The notes beneath the pieces were generated by a model, which ran no database searches, was not told the DNA's origin, and saw only the letters and a program-made list of their open reading frames with translations. A DNA stretch of 64,000 nucleotides from a virus. The translations under genes were made by a program, and so were the position numbers. Of this stretch, positions 49,301-60,325 are shown one piece after another. Within the stretch, counting starts at the first letter, position 1; every line of letters begins with the position of its first letter. The stretch lies in IMG/VR virus record IMGVR_UViG_3300028774_000007, positions 1 to 64,000 of that record; one strand, written 5' to 3'.

Positions 49301-52300
49301 AAATGGAATCTTTTGAGAAGTAACGATTCTTAAAAGTAATATTACAGGAGACAGGGCAAAACAGTAGAAGATACAACGACTTTATTAAAGGCTTCTACAA
49401 CCTTATCTAAAGTTGGTATGATGGATTCTGCCCAATCTACAGAATTAATGACAGCCGCTTTAAATGGTTTTAAACTTAGTGCAAGTGATGCTATGGGTGT
49501 CGTTGATAAGTTCTCTGCATTGGATTTAAAATATGCTACATCAGCAGAAGAAATTGCAACAGCGTTACAATACGTTGCATCTAGTGCTGGATTAGCAGGA
49601 GTTGGCATTGACAAAATGAGTGCCTTGATTACCGTAGCTTCTTCTGTTACAAGATTATCAGCAGAAACTATTGGTAATGCTTGGAAGAGTGTTACTGCTA
49701 GAATGCAAAATATCAAAATTGGCAAGTTTGTTGATGATGATACTAGCGAAGCATTAAATGACGTTGAAAAAGTTCTTAATAAATTAGGAATTAAACTAAG
49801 AGATACTAACGATTCATGGCGCAATATGGAAGATGTACTTGATGATGTTGGCAAAAAATGGAATACATATACAGATATAGAAAAATCTGCATTAGCAACT
49901 TCTATAGCTGGTACTCGTCAACGTAACGTTTTTATTGCCACAATGGAAAACTATGATAAGGTATTAGAAGCAACAAGTGTTTCAGCTACATCAGCAGGAA
50001 CAGCCCAAGAAAAATATGCCGCAATTTCGGATTCAGTTGATGGTAAACTTAACAACCTTATTGCAACATGGGATAAGCTAGTTAATAATCTTAACCAAAG
50101 TGGTAATTTTAAAGGAATACTTGATTTAGGTACTTCATTAGTTGGTATGTTAGACTATGGAATAAATAAATTAAATTTATTATCTGCCGCACTTGTATTA
50201 GTTGGTGGTAAATTATTAGGTTTAGGTATCGAAGGTTTAATGACTAAGTTTTCAACTATGTCAACAGCTACAGATGGGTATGTCATTACTTTAGGTAAAT
50301 TAGCACAAGCAACAATGTTAGGCAACGTAGAAACACAAAAGACACAAATTCTATACGATGGTCAAGTATTAAATTTAGGTAAATTAAATCAAGCGCAGTT
50401 AATTTCAGTTATTAGTAGTAATAAAGAATTAGCTGGTTTAAAATTATTAGATGCAGAAAAAATAGAAGCGGTTCTTGTCACGCAAGGGGTAAGTGCCGTA
50501 ATAGCAAAAGATACCGCAATAAAGCTTACTGATGTAACTGCCACTGGTGCGGCTACTGTAGCAACTGGTGGATTTACTGTAGTTATGAAGGGTTTAACTG
50601 CGGCAATAGCGGCTAATCCAATTGGTTTTTGGTTAACATTAATTACTACATTATTATCAGTTGCTATTCCCTTAATTCAACACTTTGCAGGAGCAGAACA
50701 AGATTTAGCTAATAAGTCAAAAGAATTATTAGATACATTTGCTACACAAAAAGCAACATTAGATAGTAACGCTAAAAGTATTAGTGATGTAAGCACCGAA
50801 TATGCCAAATTAAGACAAGGTGTAGATGCTTTAAATAATAATGTAAGTTTATCATCTACCGAATATACTAGATTTTTAGAATTAAATAAACAAATTGCAG
50901 GAGTTTCACCAGAACTAGTTAAGGGGTATGATTCACAAGGTAATGCTCTATTAGACTTAAACGGTGGTGTAAATGCAGTTGTTACATCATTAACAGAAAT
51001 GATTGCAAAACAAAAGGAATCATATAATCAAAGTATAGTTAAAGATGCCGATAATATATGGAATGGGATTAAAGGTAAAGTAGACGAATATAATACTTCT
51101 TTAACTAATTTAGATGAAATACAAAAGACTATAAATACTAATACTGGTTTATCACAAGACAAAATGCTAACTTTATCTGAACAATTAGATAAACTTGGTA
51201 TATCATATACAAAAGTTTATAAAGAAGCAAAAAATGCTAATGAATATGGTACGTGGAGTTTTGATTTTGGTGGTATAGATACTAAAGATGTAACAAAAAA
51301 AATATCAGATTCAAAAAATGATATAAAAAAATCTTTAGAAACTGAACTAGCTAAAATACAACCAGTGATACAAGCAAAAGTTGAACTTGATGATAATTAT
51401 AAAAAAATGGGAAGTCAATTACAATCAGTTGTTACCAAAGCTGTTTCTGGTTTAAACTTTAGTAAAATTGGAAGTAACACAACAGAAATTAGTGACTATA
51501 TCTCAAAGAATATAATCAAACCAATCTCCGACAATTCCCCAAAAATACAAGAAGCTTGGAATAAGGCATTAAAATTACAAACTGATTTTAGTAAAGGCAC
51601 AATAGATAAAACTAAATTTACAGCAGAAGTAAATGATTTATTTAAAGAAGCATTTTCTGGTGTGGATACAAAAACTTTAGATGTATTAAAAAATTCATTA
51701 ACAAATGCAGGAGTTGAAGGTAACGGATTAATTCAAATGTTCACTAATCTACTTACACCTACAAAAGATGAAACTGATGCAATTGCCGCACAAGCTGATG
51801 CTTTAGATTCTTTGAGCACTACAATTACCACTATAGTTGATAAATATAATTCTCTTGGTGATGTTATAGAAAATATTAATACACATCATGCCGTATCATC
51901 TGATGATATGAAAGCAATTATAAAAAACTATAGCGATTTAACTCCTGCTCTATTAGAGTATTCAGCAGGAATTAGAAGCGCCGCTAATATAGAAGATTTA
52001 TTAAAAGCTAAACAAAAAGAACAAGCTGATGCATATAAGAAAAATATACAAGACCAAATAAGCAATAGCACTGATTTTTACACTCAAAAAATGGCAAAAG
52101 AAAATACATTGGCAACTCAATTAGAAGCTAACTATCAAATAGATTATGCAAAATATACAACATTCCAACAACTTAAAAATGCTGTTGATGTAGCTGTACT
52201 TAATAAGCAAATAGGATTAGTAACTCTTTCTGGAAAAATTTTAGCTGATGAATATTTAGCTGATGCAACTAATTATGGTAGTTTCGAGAATGGTAAAACT

Positions 52301-54970
52301 AAAATTTCTGATGCAGTTAGGTTAAATATTGAAGGTCTTAATGAAGACAAAATTAGAGCATTAGCTAAACAATACGGAATTGATGTTGGAAAATATGGCG
52401 ATGGAGAAGCGGCAAAAGCAAAAATTACCGCAGAAGTCACTGGAAAAATAGTCCAAATGTATGCCGCAACTAACGATGGGTTTAAGAGTACATTACAAAC
52501 TCAATTAGAATTGGCTAAAGCAAGCGTAGCTTCTATGGAAGGTAACGGACAAGACGGTGGTAGGGCATACATAAATGCACAAAATAGTATTGTAGCTTTA
52601 CAAAAAGCTTTAAATGGTGGTACAACAACAGATACAAGTGGAATACAAAAAACAATTGACGGTATTCTAGGAAGTATTAATACTAGCATACCAAAAACTA
52701 CAAAAGAATTAGATGCAGTTGATGCCGCTACTAAGAAAGCCGCTAGTACCGCAAAGTCAGAAGCAAGTGCCGCCGAGACAGCCGCTAATAAAGCCGCCGC
52801 CGCATTAAAAGCAAAGTATGAGTTAGAACGTAAGGTAATAGAAACAGCAAAAGATACTGGAAAATATGATGTTAATAAGATAGGATATTATACCGCATTA
52901 AATAGCCTACAAGCTAAATGGGCTAAATCTGCTTTAGACACAGAAGACAAATTAACATTACAAAAAGATACTTATGGTGCGCTTAAAGACTATCAAGACG
53001 ATATTTTAAAATCTTCTTATGATGAACTTGCAAGAAGAGAAGACCTTAACATAATAGGAAAAGATTCAGAAGCTTCACTTCAAAATCTGTTAGAAATTCA
53101 AAAGAACTTAAATTCAAGTGGAATGACACTAGCAAATACAGCAGAAAAACAACTTGAACTACAAAAGAAAATCCTTGCAGTTAAAAAAGCTATTGCTGAT
53201 TCTGAACAAGATACTCTTGACCATGATGTATCAATGGGAACAGTTCAAGAAAATAGTATTCAGTACGTACAAAGATTACAAGCTATATATGCAAAATTAA
53301 ATTCAAGTAATATAGCAGACAAAAAAGATTTATGGGATTTACAAGAAAAAATTTATGATGCTGAAAAAGCTTATGCTAAAGAACAATTAGATAATGCTTC
53401 AAAAGCTATCGATAAGAAAATAGCGGCATACCAAAAACAACAAGATGCGATTGAGAAAACATATCAGAAACAAATAGATGCAGATGAAGCAGAAATCAAA
53501 TCATTAGACAAAAAAGAAACTGTTCTTGAAGATTTATATCAACCACAACTTGATGCTATTGATGCCCAAACTAAGGCTTTAGAAAAACAAGAGAAACTAA
53601 TGGAAAATATGTATCAACCACAAATTGATGCATTACAAAAAGTACTAGATGAAAAAGAAGCTGAAAATAATTTAACTGATAAATCTATTGCGCTTGAGAA
53701 AGCAAAACAAGATTTAGCTAAAGCTGAAAGTCAAAAAGTAAACCGTATATATAAACAGGGTGAAGGGTTTGTATTTGAAGCAGATAAAACTGCGGTTTCT
53801 GATGCTAAGAAGACTTTAGATGATTTAAATTATCAAGCAGAAATCGATGCAATAACTGCTCAAAAAGATAAATTACAATCTTCACTAGATTCAGAGAAAA
53901 AAGCGTTAGAAGACCAAATTACGACACTGAATGATTATAAGACTACATTACAAGATAATTGGGATGCTGAAAAGAAAGTCTTAGATGACCAAATTAAAAC
54001 ATTGAATACTCATAAAGATAACTTACAAGATATTGTTGATGCTGAAAAGAAATCTATACAAGACCAAATAGATTCTTTAAATGATTATAAAGATGAGTGG
54101 GATGAACTCGTAGATTATTACGATGAAAATAGTGATGAGTTTATTAAGAAAATGACTAATAATAATGTTAATGAGACAGGGTTATTAAAATCAAGATTAG
54201 CAAGTTATATTAGTCAAAATACTGACTTCTTAGATTTATTTACAACAAGTAATGATAATGAAAATTCTTTATTAACAGATAGAGAAGATTCTTACACAGA
54301 AAGTAATCAAGCATCATTAGTATTATATAATCAAAAGACAGCAGATTATTTAGCTAGTCAGACAAAATTCTTAGCACAGTTATCTGATGGTAATTCTAAA
54401 GAGAATGCTTTATTAACTACAAGACTTGCTAATTTAGATTCATTTAGGGCTAAATATGCAGTTTCACAAAATCAAATTGTTGCAACAAATAGTACAATAA
54501 TTAATTCTAATGATAAGTTAGCAAGCAGTTATAGTAATGCGGCATCTGCGGCATCAAACTATATCGATTCACTAGCAAGCGTAGCCGCCGCTAAATCAAA
54601 GAGTAGTAGTAGCGCTCCTAATAGTAACTACGTTGCTCACGGGGCTTATGCTGATGGTGGTGTTGATACTAAGGGTGGATTAAATATGCTACATGGTACT
54701 CCAACAAGTCCAGAAACAATATTTAATGCAACTGATAGTAAGAAACTATACGATGTTGTACATAACAATAGTAATCTAGCAGAATACTTCACAAGCAAGA
54801 TGGAAACACATAACTCTAAAATTACATCAAGCAATGATAAGAACGTTAATATTACAATTGGGGATGTCAACTTACACGAAGTTGAAAATCCAGATACAGC
54901 GGCTAAAGCTATCGTTGAGAAACTTCCAGCTAGTGTATTGCAAGCATTGTTTAGTAGAAGCGGTTCTTAA
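46386..54970 (+). CDS. Tape measure protein, split by a group I intron
   Basis: Exon 1 is 46386-48190 and exon 2 is 49348-54970; joined they encode 2475 residues. The splice restores the tape-measure motif WLRQGKTVEDTT, with one leucine codon built from CT and G across the junction. Unspliced exon 1 ends in an unrelated tail 10 codons later. The protein has long coiled coils (exon 1 and residues about 1700-2100), the conserved LSKVGMMDSAQSTELMTAALNGF region after the junction, and hydrophobic segments (SAALVLVGGKLLGLGI and NPIGFWLTLITTLLSVAIPLI). By the usual 1.5 angstrom per residue rule it predicts a tail of roughly 370 nm. Confidence 0.92.
48191..49347 (+). ncRNA. Group I intron in the tape measure gene
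   Basis: Between the two tape-measure exons lie the group I core words: AATCCGCAACCAAG (Q region, 48326-48339), GGCTCAACGACTA (R, 48359-48371) and AAGATATAGCC (S, 48436-48446). The 5' exon end AGTGGCT pairs with the internal guide GGTCACT (48201-48207), placing the conserved U-G pair at 48190; the intron ends at G49347. The predicted boundary is uncertain by one base because both choices give the same protein. It hosts an endonuclease gene after the core. Confidence 0.88.
48517..49323 (+). CDS. Intron-encoded homing endonuclease (zinc finger plus PD-(D/E)xK/VSR-like)
   Basis: 268 residues, GTG start behind AGAAAGAAGG. Residues 45-85 are a zinc finger (CKYCKK, CCDKCKTKKC). Three approximate 30-residue repeats (KRYGNKCSLRNK, KKLGVEYPFQNK, KKYGINYRKHS) resemble DNA-binding repeats of intron nucleases. 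The C-terminal domain (YFLDIYFKDSNIYFEYDGSGH, later EKFLYDLGIKEFRI) has the layout of PD-(D/E)xK/VSR-like nucleases such as those of Bacillus phage introns. It would promote spread of the intron. Confidence 0.8.
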   Translation: MDTDNQEIKVRINNFNLEHFKGLGYDVKINDNIIIKTCELPNGSGIKVDVKCKYCKKIFKKPYRKYLETKDDICCDKCKTKKCEKTNIKRYGNKCSLRNKDILDKAKQTNIKKLGVEYPFQNKEILKKCIKTSSKKYGINYRKHSTSKQQLYIYNLYGGILNYNIGNYFLDIYFKDSNIYFEYDGSGHNLGVRLGTFTIDEFNKNELNREKFLYDLGIKEFRIISGTDKLPSDAELISIKNKAFEILINQDFYKYTYNIDTKMESFEK

Positions 54971-55062
54971 TATACGTTAACATTTAGGAATATAGTTGAA
55001 AGAGAGTGATTGTCATGTGACATTTTTTAATAAATAATCAAAATTTATAGAGGGAGAAAATA

Positions 55063-57033
55063 ATGGATATTAATGATAAAATGGTAAGTGTATTGTCGGA
55101 AACAATTGTTGATTCAGTTAATAAAGCGGTAGAAAATATCGATTATGATAAAAGTTTTAAAGCAATTGTTACGGCAGTACTAGGAAATAATCAATATAAA
55201 GTTGCATTTAATGGAGCAGAATATAATATTCCTGCTGGAATTAAAAATACAACATTTAAAATAAATGATTCAGTATGGGTTATGATACCACAAAATAGAT
55301 GGGCTGATATGTATATATCTTCTAGTGTAATACCTAGCGCTACTGTGTTGCCAACACCTAATACTTGGATTGCTACAGCTACTACAATGGGAGATAGCAA
55401 TTGGGGATACTATTTAACTATACCCAATTTTGTATTTACAGAGGGTTGTCAAGTAACATTTAAAGCCCCTATTGCTCCAATAGAAGGAATTTGGATATAT
55501 GTAAGTATACCAAATGTTACTACATTTGGTATCCGTAAATTAAATGGGGAGTACCCAACAAGTGATAGTTGGGTAGCTAATGCAATGGTTACAGTGACTT
55601 TATCATCATCAGTAGTTTTAGATTATGGTAGTGGCTCTGCCCGTGGTGGTACAGCTTTTTTTAAAGGTGGCGCAGGAAGTATAAAAGATATGTATGACTT
55701 CCCATTAAGTATACAGACAGCCACACCTACGCCTGTGAATACTAATCATATATGGATAGCAAATGACACTAAGAGGATTTTAGTTATTGATGAAGCCGTC
55801 AGAGCAGGATATGATAATTATTATTGCGCTAAAACTAGTAACACAAATAATAAATACTTAAATCTTGTAACTACAAAAAAAACTACAGACGGTACAAAAA
55901 TAACTATGTTCGATAACTATATTAATAGAGATGCTACCCCTTGGACTACTGCAAATAATGTAGCTTTTACAAATGGAAGTACCATAACTTCTTTATCTCA
56001 ATTTCCTTTAATATATAGTAAAGTTAATGGTGCTGTTGATATGGAAACAGCTTATAGATGGGATGGTTCTGCTTGGCAATATTTAAGTCAAAAAGGTAAA
56101 TATGTATTTTCTGGATTTACTGGTGCATCACCATATAATCATATGTATAATAGAAGTGGAAACGTTTTAATTCAACATTCAGATATTATAGTGCCATATA
56201 GTTATCCTATCTATTCAAAATTTTCACCAGATGGAGTATATTTATTTGTTTCGATATACAGTTCCCCATATTTATATGCATTTAAAAGAATTGGAGATAC
56301 TTTTACACAAATTACCTTTAATTTACATTTACAAAATTATATATTTGATATACAGTTTAGCCATGATGGTAATTACGTAGCACTTTGTACCTATTCTTTA
56401 GCTACATGTGATATTTATAAAAAACAACCAGACGGTTCTTGGGTATTTTTAACTTCACTTTCTGGTCAATATACATATTGTTGTGCGTGGTCACAAGACG
56501 ATAGTTATCTTTCATTTAGTGGAAGATACAATTATATATATCTGTATAAAAAATCTGGTGATACATTTACATATTTAACAATTAATGTTATTGGGACGGC
56601 ATCATCTTCATATTATAAATACAAAATGGAATATGATAGTACTGGAAATTTTATTGTATGTACATCTAACACCACACCATATATAAATTTATTGTATAAA
56701 ACTTCTGAAACTACTTTTAATGTAATGGCAACAACTAACTATGGAGTACCATCCCAATATACAAATGTTAAGTTCCTACCAAATAACTATATAGTATTAG
56801 GGGCTGGTGGTTATTTATATATATATTCATATACATATAATACTTTCACATATATTAATACAATTGTAGTTGGTACTAATGTTAGTTCTTTAGATGTGAA
56901 TAATACTGGGACTTATTTAATAGTTGGTGGTACTAATTATATGTATATGTATTCTATAAGTGGGGCAACACTTACATTAGTTAATACTATAGCTATATCT
57001 GGTACTGGGTATGGATGTACCTTATTAAATTAA
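55063..57033 (+). CDS. Distal tail/baseplate protein with C-terminal beta-propeller
   Basis: 656 residues after AGAGGGAG. Residues 30-85 look like an OB-fold of the tail-tip type (AIVTAVLGNNQYKVAFNGAEY, SVWVMIPQNRWADMYI). The middle is a beta domain. Residues about 375-656 are six or so WD40/YVTN-like blades (YSKFSPDGVYLFVSIYS, DIQFSHDGNYVALCTYS, CAWSQDDSYLSFSGRY). Propellers in tails usually bind ligands or sugars, so this is a candidate host-recognition protein. Confidence 0.75.
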   Translation: MDINDKMVSVLSETIVDSVNKAVENIDYDKSFKAIVTAVLGNNQYKVAFNGAEYNIPAGIKNTTFKINDSVWVMIPQNRWADMYISSSVIPSATVLPTPNTWIATATTMGDSNWGYYLTIPNFVFTEGCQVTFKAPIAPIEGIWIYVSIPNVTTFGIRKLNGEYPTSDSWVANAMVTVTLSSSVVLDYGSGSARGGTAFFKGGAGSIKDMYDFPLSIQTATPTPVNTNHIWIANDTKRILVIDEAVRAGYDNYYCAKTSNTNNKYLNLVTTKKTTDGTKITMFDNYINRDATPWTTANNVAFTNGSTITSLSQFPLIYSKVNGAVDMETAYRWDGSAWQYLSQKGKYVFSGFTGASPYNHMYNRSGNVLIQHSDIIVPYSYPIYSKFSPDGVYLFVSIYSSPYLYAFKRIGDTFTQITFNLHLQNYIFDIQFSHDGNYVALCTYSLATCDIYKKQPDGSWVFLTSLSGQYTYCCAWSQDDSYLSFSGRYNYIYLYKKSGDTFTYLTINVIGTASSSYYKYKMEYDSTGNFIVCTSNTTPYINLLYKTSETTFNVMATTNYGVPSQYTNVKFLPNNYIVLGAGGYLYIYSYTYNTFTYINTIVVGTNVSSLDVNNTGTYLIVGGTNYMYMYSISGATLTLVNTIAISGTGYGCTLLN

Positions 57034-57048
57034 TGAAAGGAGATATTA

Positions 57049-57354
57049 ATGTTTTATTATACATACGATATTAATGGTTACGTATTATCTAAATCAAATA
57101 TACAACCAATTGATACTAAATATGGAATACATGCAATAGATTTTGATTTAGATAACTATGATATAATTATTGGTTCAATAGACGAAAACTATAATATTAC
57201 ATTTTATACTCAAAATCCAAAACCAACAGCAATACTAATACAAAACTTAACAATTTTAAAATCTAATTTATTAGATAGCGATAATATTATGCTAGATTTA
57301 GATTATAGATTAACATTACAAGAAAATGGATTGAAAGAAAGTGATATTACATGA
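57049..57354 (+). CDS. Small tail-region protein
   Basis: 101 residues behind GAAAGGAG. Beta-rich first half and a helical C-terminal end (ILIQNLTILKSNLLDSDNIMLDLDYRLTLQE). It overlaps the next gene at ATGA. It resembles small proteins that precede XkdX in PBSX-like tail operons. Confidence 0.65.
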   Translation: MFYYTYDINGYVLSKSNIQPIDTKYGIHAIDFDLDNYDIIIGSIDENYNITFYTQNPKPTAILIQNLTILKSNLLDSDNIMLDLDYRLTLQENGLKESDIT

Positions 57355-57497
57355 CATATAAATTGATTAAAAAGGTTATCGAAAATGGAGTTTACGATAA
57401 AGTTGATATCCAAAATAAGTTAGATGTTTTTATGACATTTAATCGTATCACGCAAGAAGAATATACTGAATTACAAAATTTAATAAACACGAAATAA
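57351..57497 (+). CDS. XkdX-like small tail protein
   Basis: 48 residues. The pattern YKLIKKVIENGVYDK followed by a short helix and FNRITQEEYTEL fits the XkdX family of Firmicute phages (a two-helix protein with an ITxxxYxxI end). Its start overlaps the upstream stop. Too short for routine gene finding, but family and spacing support it. Confidence 0.78.
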   Translation: MTYKLIKKVIENGVYDKVDIQNKLDVFMTFNRITQEEYTELQNLINTK

Positions 57498-57530
57498 GAG
57501 TTTCATTTAATTTAGAAAGGGGGTTTAATT

Positions 57531-58694
57531 ATGGCATCACCATTATTATACCAAATAGTTCCATTTGATGCTAAATCAGCATTTGACTTTGTATTTTCAT
57601 ATAGTGCTAGTCAGATTTTTAAGAATAGATTAATCGTAAAAAACAATGTTACAAACGTAACTGTATATGATGTGACTACTGAAAGTAGACAATTACTATG
57701 TGAATTACCAGCAAATACATTAGTAAATGGGACTGCTTATAATGCACAATTATCCGTATTTGATTCAAGTAACAATGAAAGTACATTAAGTAATATTATA
57801 TCATTTACTTGCTACGCTATGCCAGTTCTAATATTTAGTAATTTAGTTGCTAATCAAGTATTGGATAATTCTTATTATACCTTTACATTAAGTTATACAC
57901 AAGCACAAGATAGAATACTAAATAATTATAAGATGACTTTATATAACAGTAACAGTTCTGAAATATTCAACACTGGTACTATTTATAACACGACTTCTTT
58001 ATCACAAATAATTAAAAATTTTGATAATAATACAAATTATTTTGTTAAGGGTGACGGAGAAACAGTAGATGGTATGACATTTACTACTGGATTAGTTAGG
58101 TTTAATGTCCAATATATTACACCAGTAGTATTCTCAATGATAGAACCAGAAAATATGCCATTACTAGGAGAAGTTAAGATTACTTCAAATTTGTTATCAA
58201 TTGATGGTTGGTCTAATCCAGACCCACCTACATATATTGGTAATAACCTTGTGGATTTATCCACTCCTAATACTTGGGTTATATTTGATAAAGGGTTTGA
58301 CTTAACTAATAATTTTTTATTACAAATTAATCTTAGAAGTTTAACTCCTAATCAAATGTTTGCTGAATTTTCTAATAGTTTATGTTCTTTCCAATTATAT
58401 TATATGGAATCTACATTTTCTGATTCAGATGGTTTGGTTGGATATATTAATTTAAAAACAAAAGGGAACGCATTAACATATACTATAAATAGTCAATATA
58501 TTAAACCAATGAGTATATATGGGTATATTTACAATATTTGGATAAGAAAAGTAAATAATATATATGATTTAAAAGTAGCAAGTTTATCTATTACAATAGA
58601 TGATATTAATGCTATGCATTCTACAATTAATGATATTATAGAAAAGGATGTTCATATTGCTACATTTGATAGTGATATGCAAAATATTATATAA
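57531..58694 (+). CDS. Tail protein with fibronectin-like repeats
   Basis: 387 residues after AGAAAGGGGG. Two consecutive beta-sandwich segments of about 90 residues (residues 5-95 and 98-195) resemble fibronectin type III units found in tail fibres. The C-terminal 190 residues look like a concanavalin-type beta-jelly roll (lectin-like), ending in a helix. Likely part of the tail tip or side fibre. Confidence 0.65.
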   Translation: MASPLLYQIVPFDAKSAFDFVFSYSASQIFKNRLIVKNNVTNVTVYDVTTESRQLLCELPANTLVNGTAYNAQLSVFDSSNNESTLSNIISFTCYAMPVLIFSNLVANQVLDNSYYTFTLSYTQAQDRILNNYKMTLYNSNSSEIFNTGTIYNTTSLSQIIKNFDNNTNYFVKGDGETVDGMTFTTGLVRFNVQYITPVVFSMIEPENMPLLGEVKITSNLLSIDGWSNPDPPTYIGNNLVDLSTPNTWVIFDKGFDLTNNFLLQINLRSLTPNQMFAEFSNSLCSFQLYYMESTFSDSDGLVGYINLKTKGNALTYTINSQYIKPMSIYGYIYNIWIRKVNNIYDLKVASLSITIDDINAMHSTINDIIEKDVHIATFDSDMQNII

Positions 58695-58705
58695 AGGAGA
58701 AATAT

Positions 58706-60292
58706 ATGTCAAGTACAAATAAGACATCTGGCTTAGACTTAACACAATATATTGGTGTTGACATTTTTAATCCTTTAGAAGATTACAATGTTGATATGGG
58801 TAAATTGGATACTAAAATAACAGCCCTATCAAATACAGTACCTATGAAAACTATAGCAGACATAACATATTATGTTTCTACAACAGGATTATACACAAAT
58901 GATGGATTAACAAGTGGCACATCATTTCCCACAATTAAGTATGCTATTGATAAAATACCACAAGTTGTTAATCATGTTATTACAATTAATGTAGCGGCAG
59001 GAACTTACCCAGAAGATATAGTAATAAGCGGATTTTCTGGTAAAGGGTCTATATACCTTATCGGGTCATCCACACTAGAAACTGCCTCAAATTACAATGT
59101 ATTAAGTTGTGAAATTGATAATTGTAGTTGTGTTGTTGAGGTTAAGGGGCTTAATTTTACAAGTATTCTAAAACCAAGTTTTTGTGGAAACTATTGTATG
59201 AATGTTAGACTATTCTATACTAAAGCTATTTCTATATCTGATACTGGCGTACTTATTGTTGGTTCAAAATCAGTCATTGCTTTTTGTATTATATCAAATA
59301 AGAAACAAGCGATAGGCGCTGATAGTAACTCGGAAGTATATACAACAGAGGTATCTGGTATAAATAATATAGTTTCCTATTCATCACTCGCAAACTGTAA
59401 GATAACCGCTATGAGTATAATGGGACAGTTATCTGGACGTATTAACATGCAATATGGTGGAGAAATTATTGGTTCTGATGGTAAGTCTACAAGTGGTTAT
59501 AGCCCTAACCTGTTAATTAATGGGGATTTTAAAGTCTGGCAACGTGGAACAACATTCAATTTAGCAACTGGGGGATATACAGCAGACAGGTGGAAGATAT
59601 ATACTGACAGTTCAATGACAAATGTTGCCTATTCTGCAAAACTGTATTGTTTAAACAGACTTGGTGGAAACGGAACATTTAGTGCTATATGTCAGTTCAT
59701 AGAAGATTTAAGTATTATTGGTAAAACTGTTACTATGTCTGCAATGATTGACGGAGTTGTTTATTCAGTTACAACTGTCTTAGGCTCACAACAAAGCTTC
59801 ATTGTTAAGTCTGGAATTTTGGAATTTGATATTGGAACAGCGATTTATAGTAATGTAAATCCTGCCGTAAATATAGCGTTTCTTGATAAACTTGACCACC
59901 AAGTATCATGGGTGAAGCTTGAAGTAGGTTCTGTCCCTACACCATATGTTCCCCGTCCAATAGCAGAGGAACTTGCAATGTGTCAGAGATATTTTATTTC
60001 ATGCAAGAAGGGCTGGGAATCAACTAATGTCTACCAAATAAGTTTGAATGACATATATGCTAATTTTAATATCCCAGAAATGCGTGTTGTTCCGACTGTT
60101 AATGTTGATGGTTCTAAGATTTATGTTAGCGGTCAGAATACTAATGGAATAACAGGGTTTACTATAGATTCACATGGAGCAAGCATGGCTCTTATTTCTT
60201 TGCATGTAGTAAGCACTAATAATTCTGTTAACGTGTATGGTTTACAAATAGCTGTAGATGGTGCTATAACTCTTGATTCAGAAATATACTAA
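58706..60292 (+). CDS. Tail fibre with beta-helix domain, paralogue 1
   Basis: 528 residues. N-terminal anchor (SSTNKTSGLDLTQYIGVDIFN), then a right-handed beta-helix of the pectate-lyase type starting at YYVSTTGLYTNDG and INVAAGTYPEDIVISGFSGKG, then a C-terminal fibre tip beginning SPNLLINGDFKVWQRG and containing VPRPIAEELAMCQRYF, common to many phage fibres. The beta-helix may bind or cut polysaccharide. It shares long stretches with the next gene. Confidence 0.85.
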   Translation: MSSTNKTSGLDLTQYIGVDIFNPLEDYNVDMGKLDTKITALSNTVPMKTIADITYYVSTTGLYTNDGLTSGTSFPTIKYAIDKIPQVVNHVITINVAAGTYPEDIVISGFSGKGSIYLIGSSTLETASNYNVLSCEIDNCSCVVEVKGLNFTSILKPSFCGNYCMNVRLFYTKAISISDTGVLIVGSKSVIAFCIISNKKQAIGADSNSEVYTTEVSGINNIVSYSSLANCKITAMSIMGQLSGRINMQYGGEIIGSDGKSTSGYSPNLLINGDFKVWQRGTTFNLATGGYTADRWKIYTDSSMTNVAYSAKLYCLNRLGGNGTFSAICQFIEDLSIIGKTVTMSAMIDGVVYSVTTVLGSQQSFIVKSGILEFDIGTAIYSNVNPAVNIAFLDKLDHQVSWVKLEVGSVPTPYVPRPIAEELAMCQRYFISCKKGWESTNVYQISLNDIYANFNIPEMRVVPTVNVDGSKIYVSGQNTNGITGFTIDSHGASMALISLHVVSTNNSVNVYGLQIAVDGAITLDSEIY

Positions 60293-60325
60293 AATAAAAC
60301 AACTTAAAAAGAAAGGGGTGAATAT

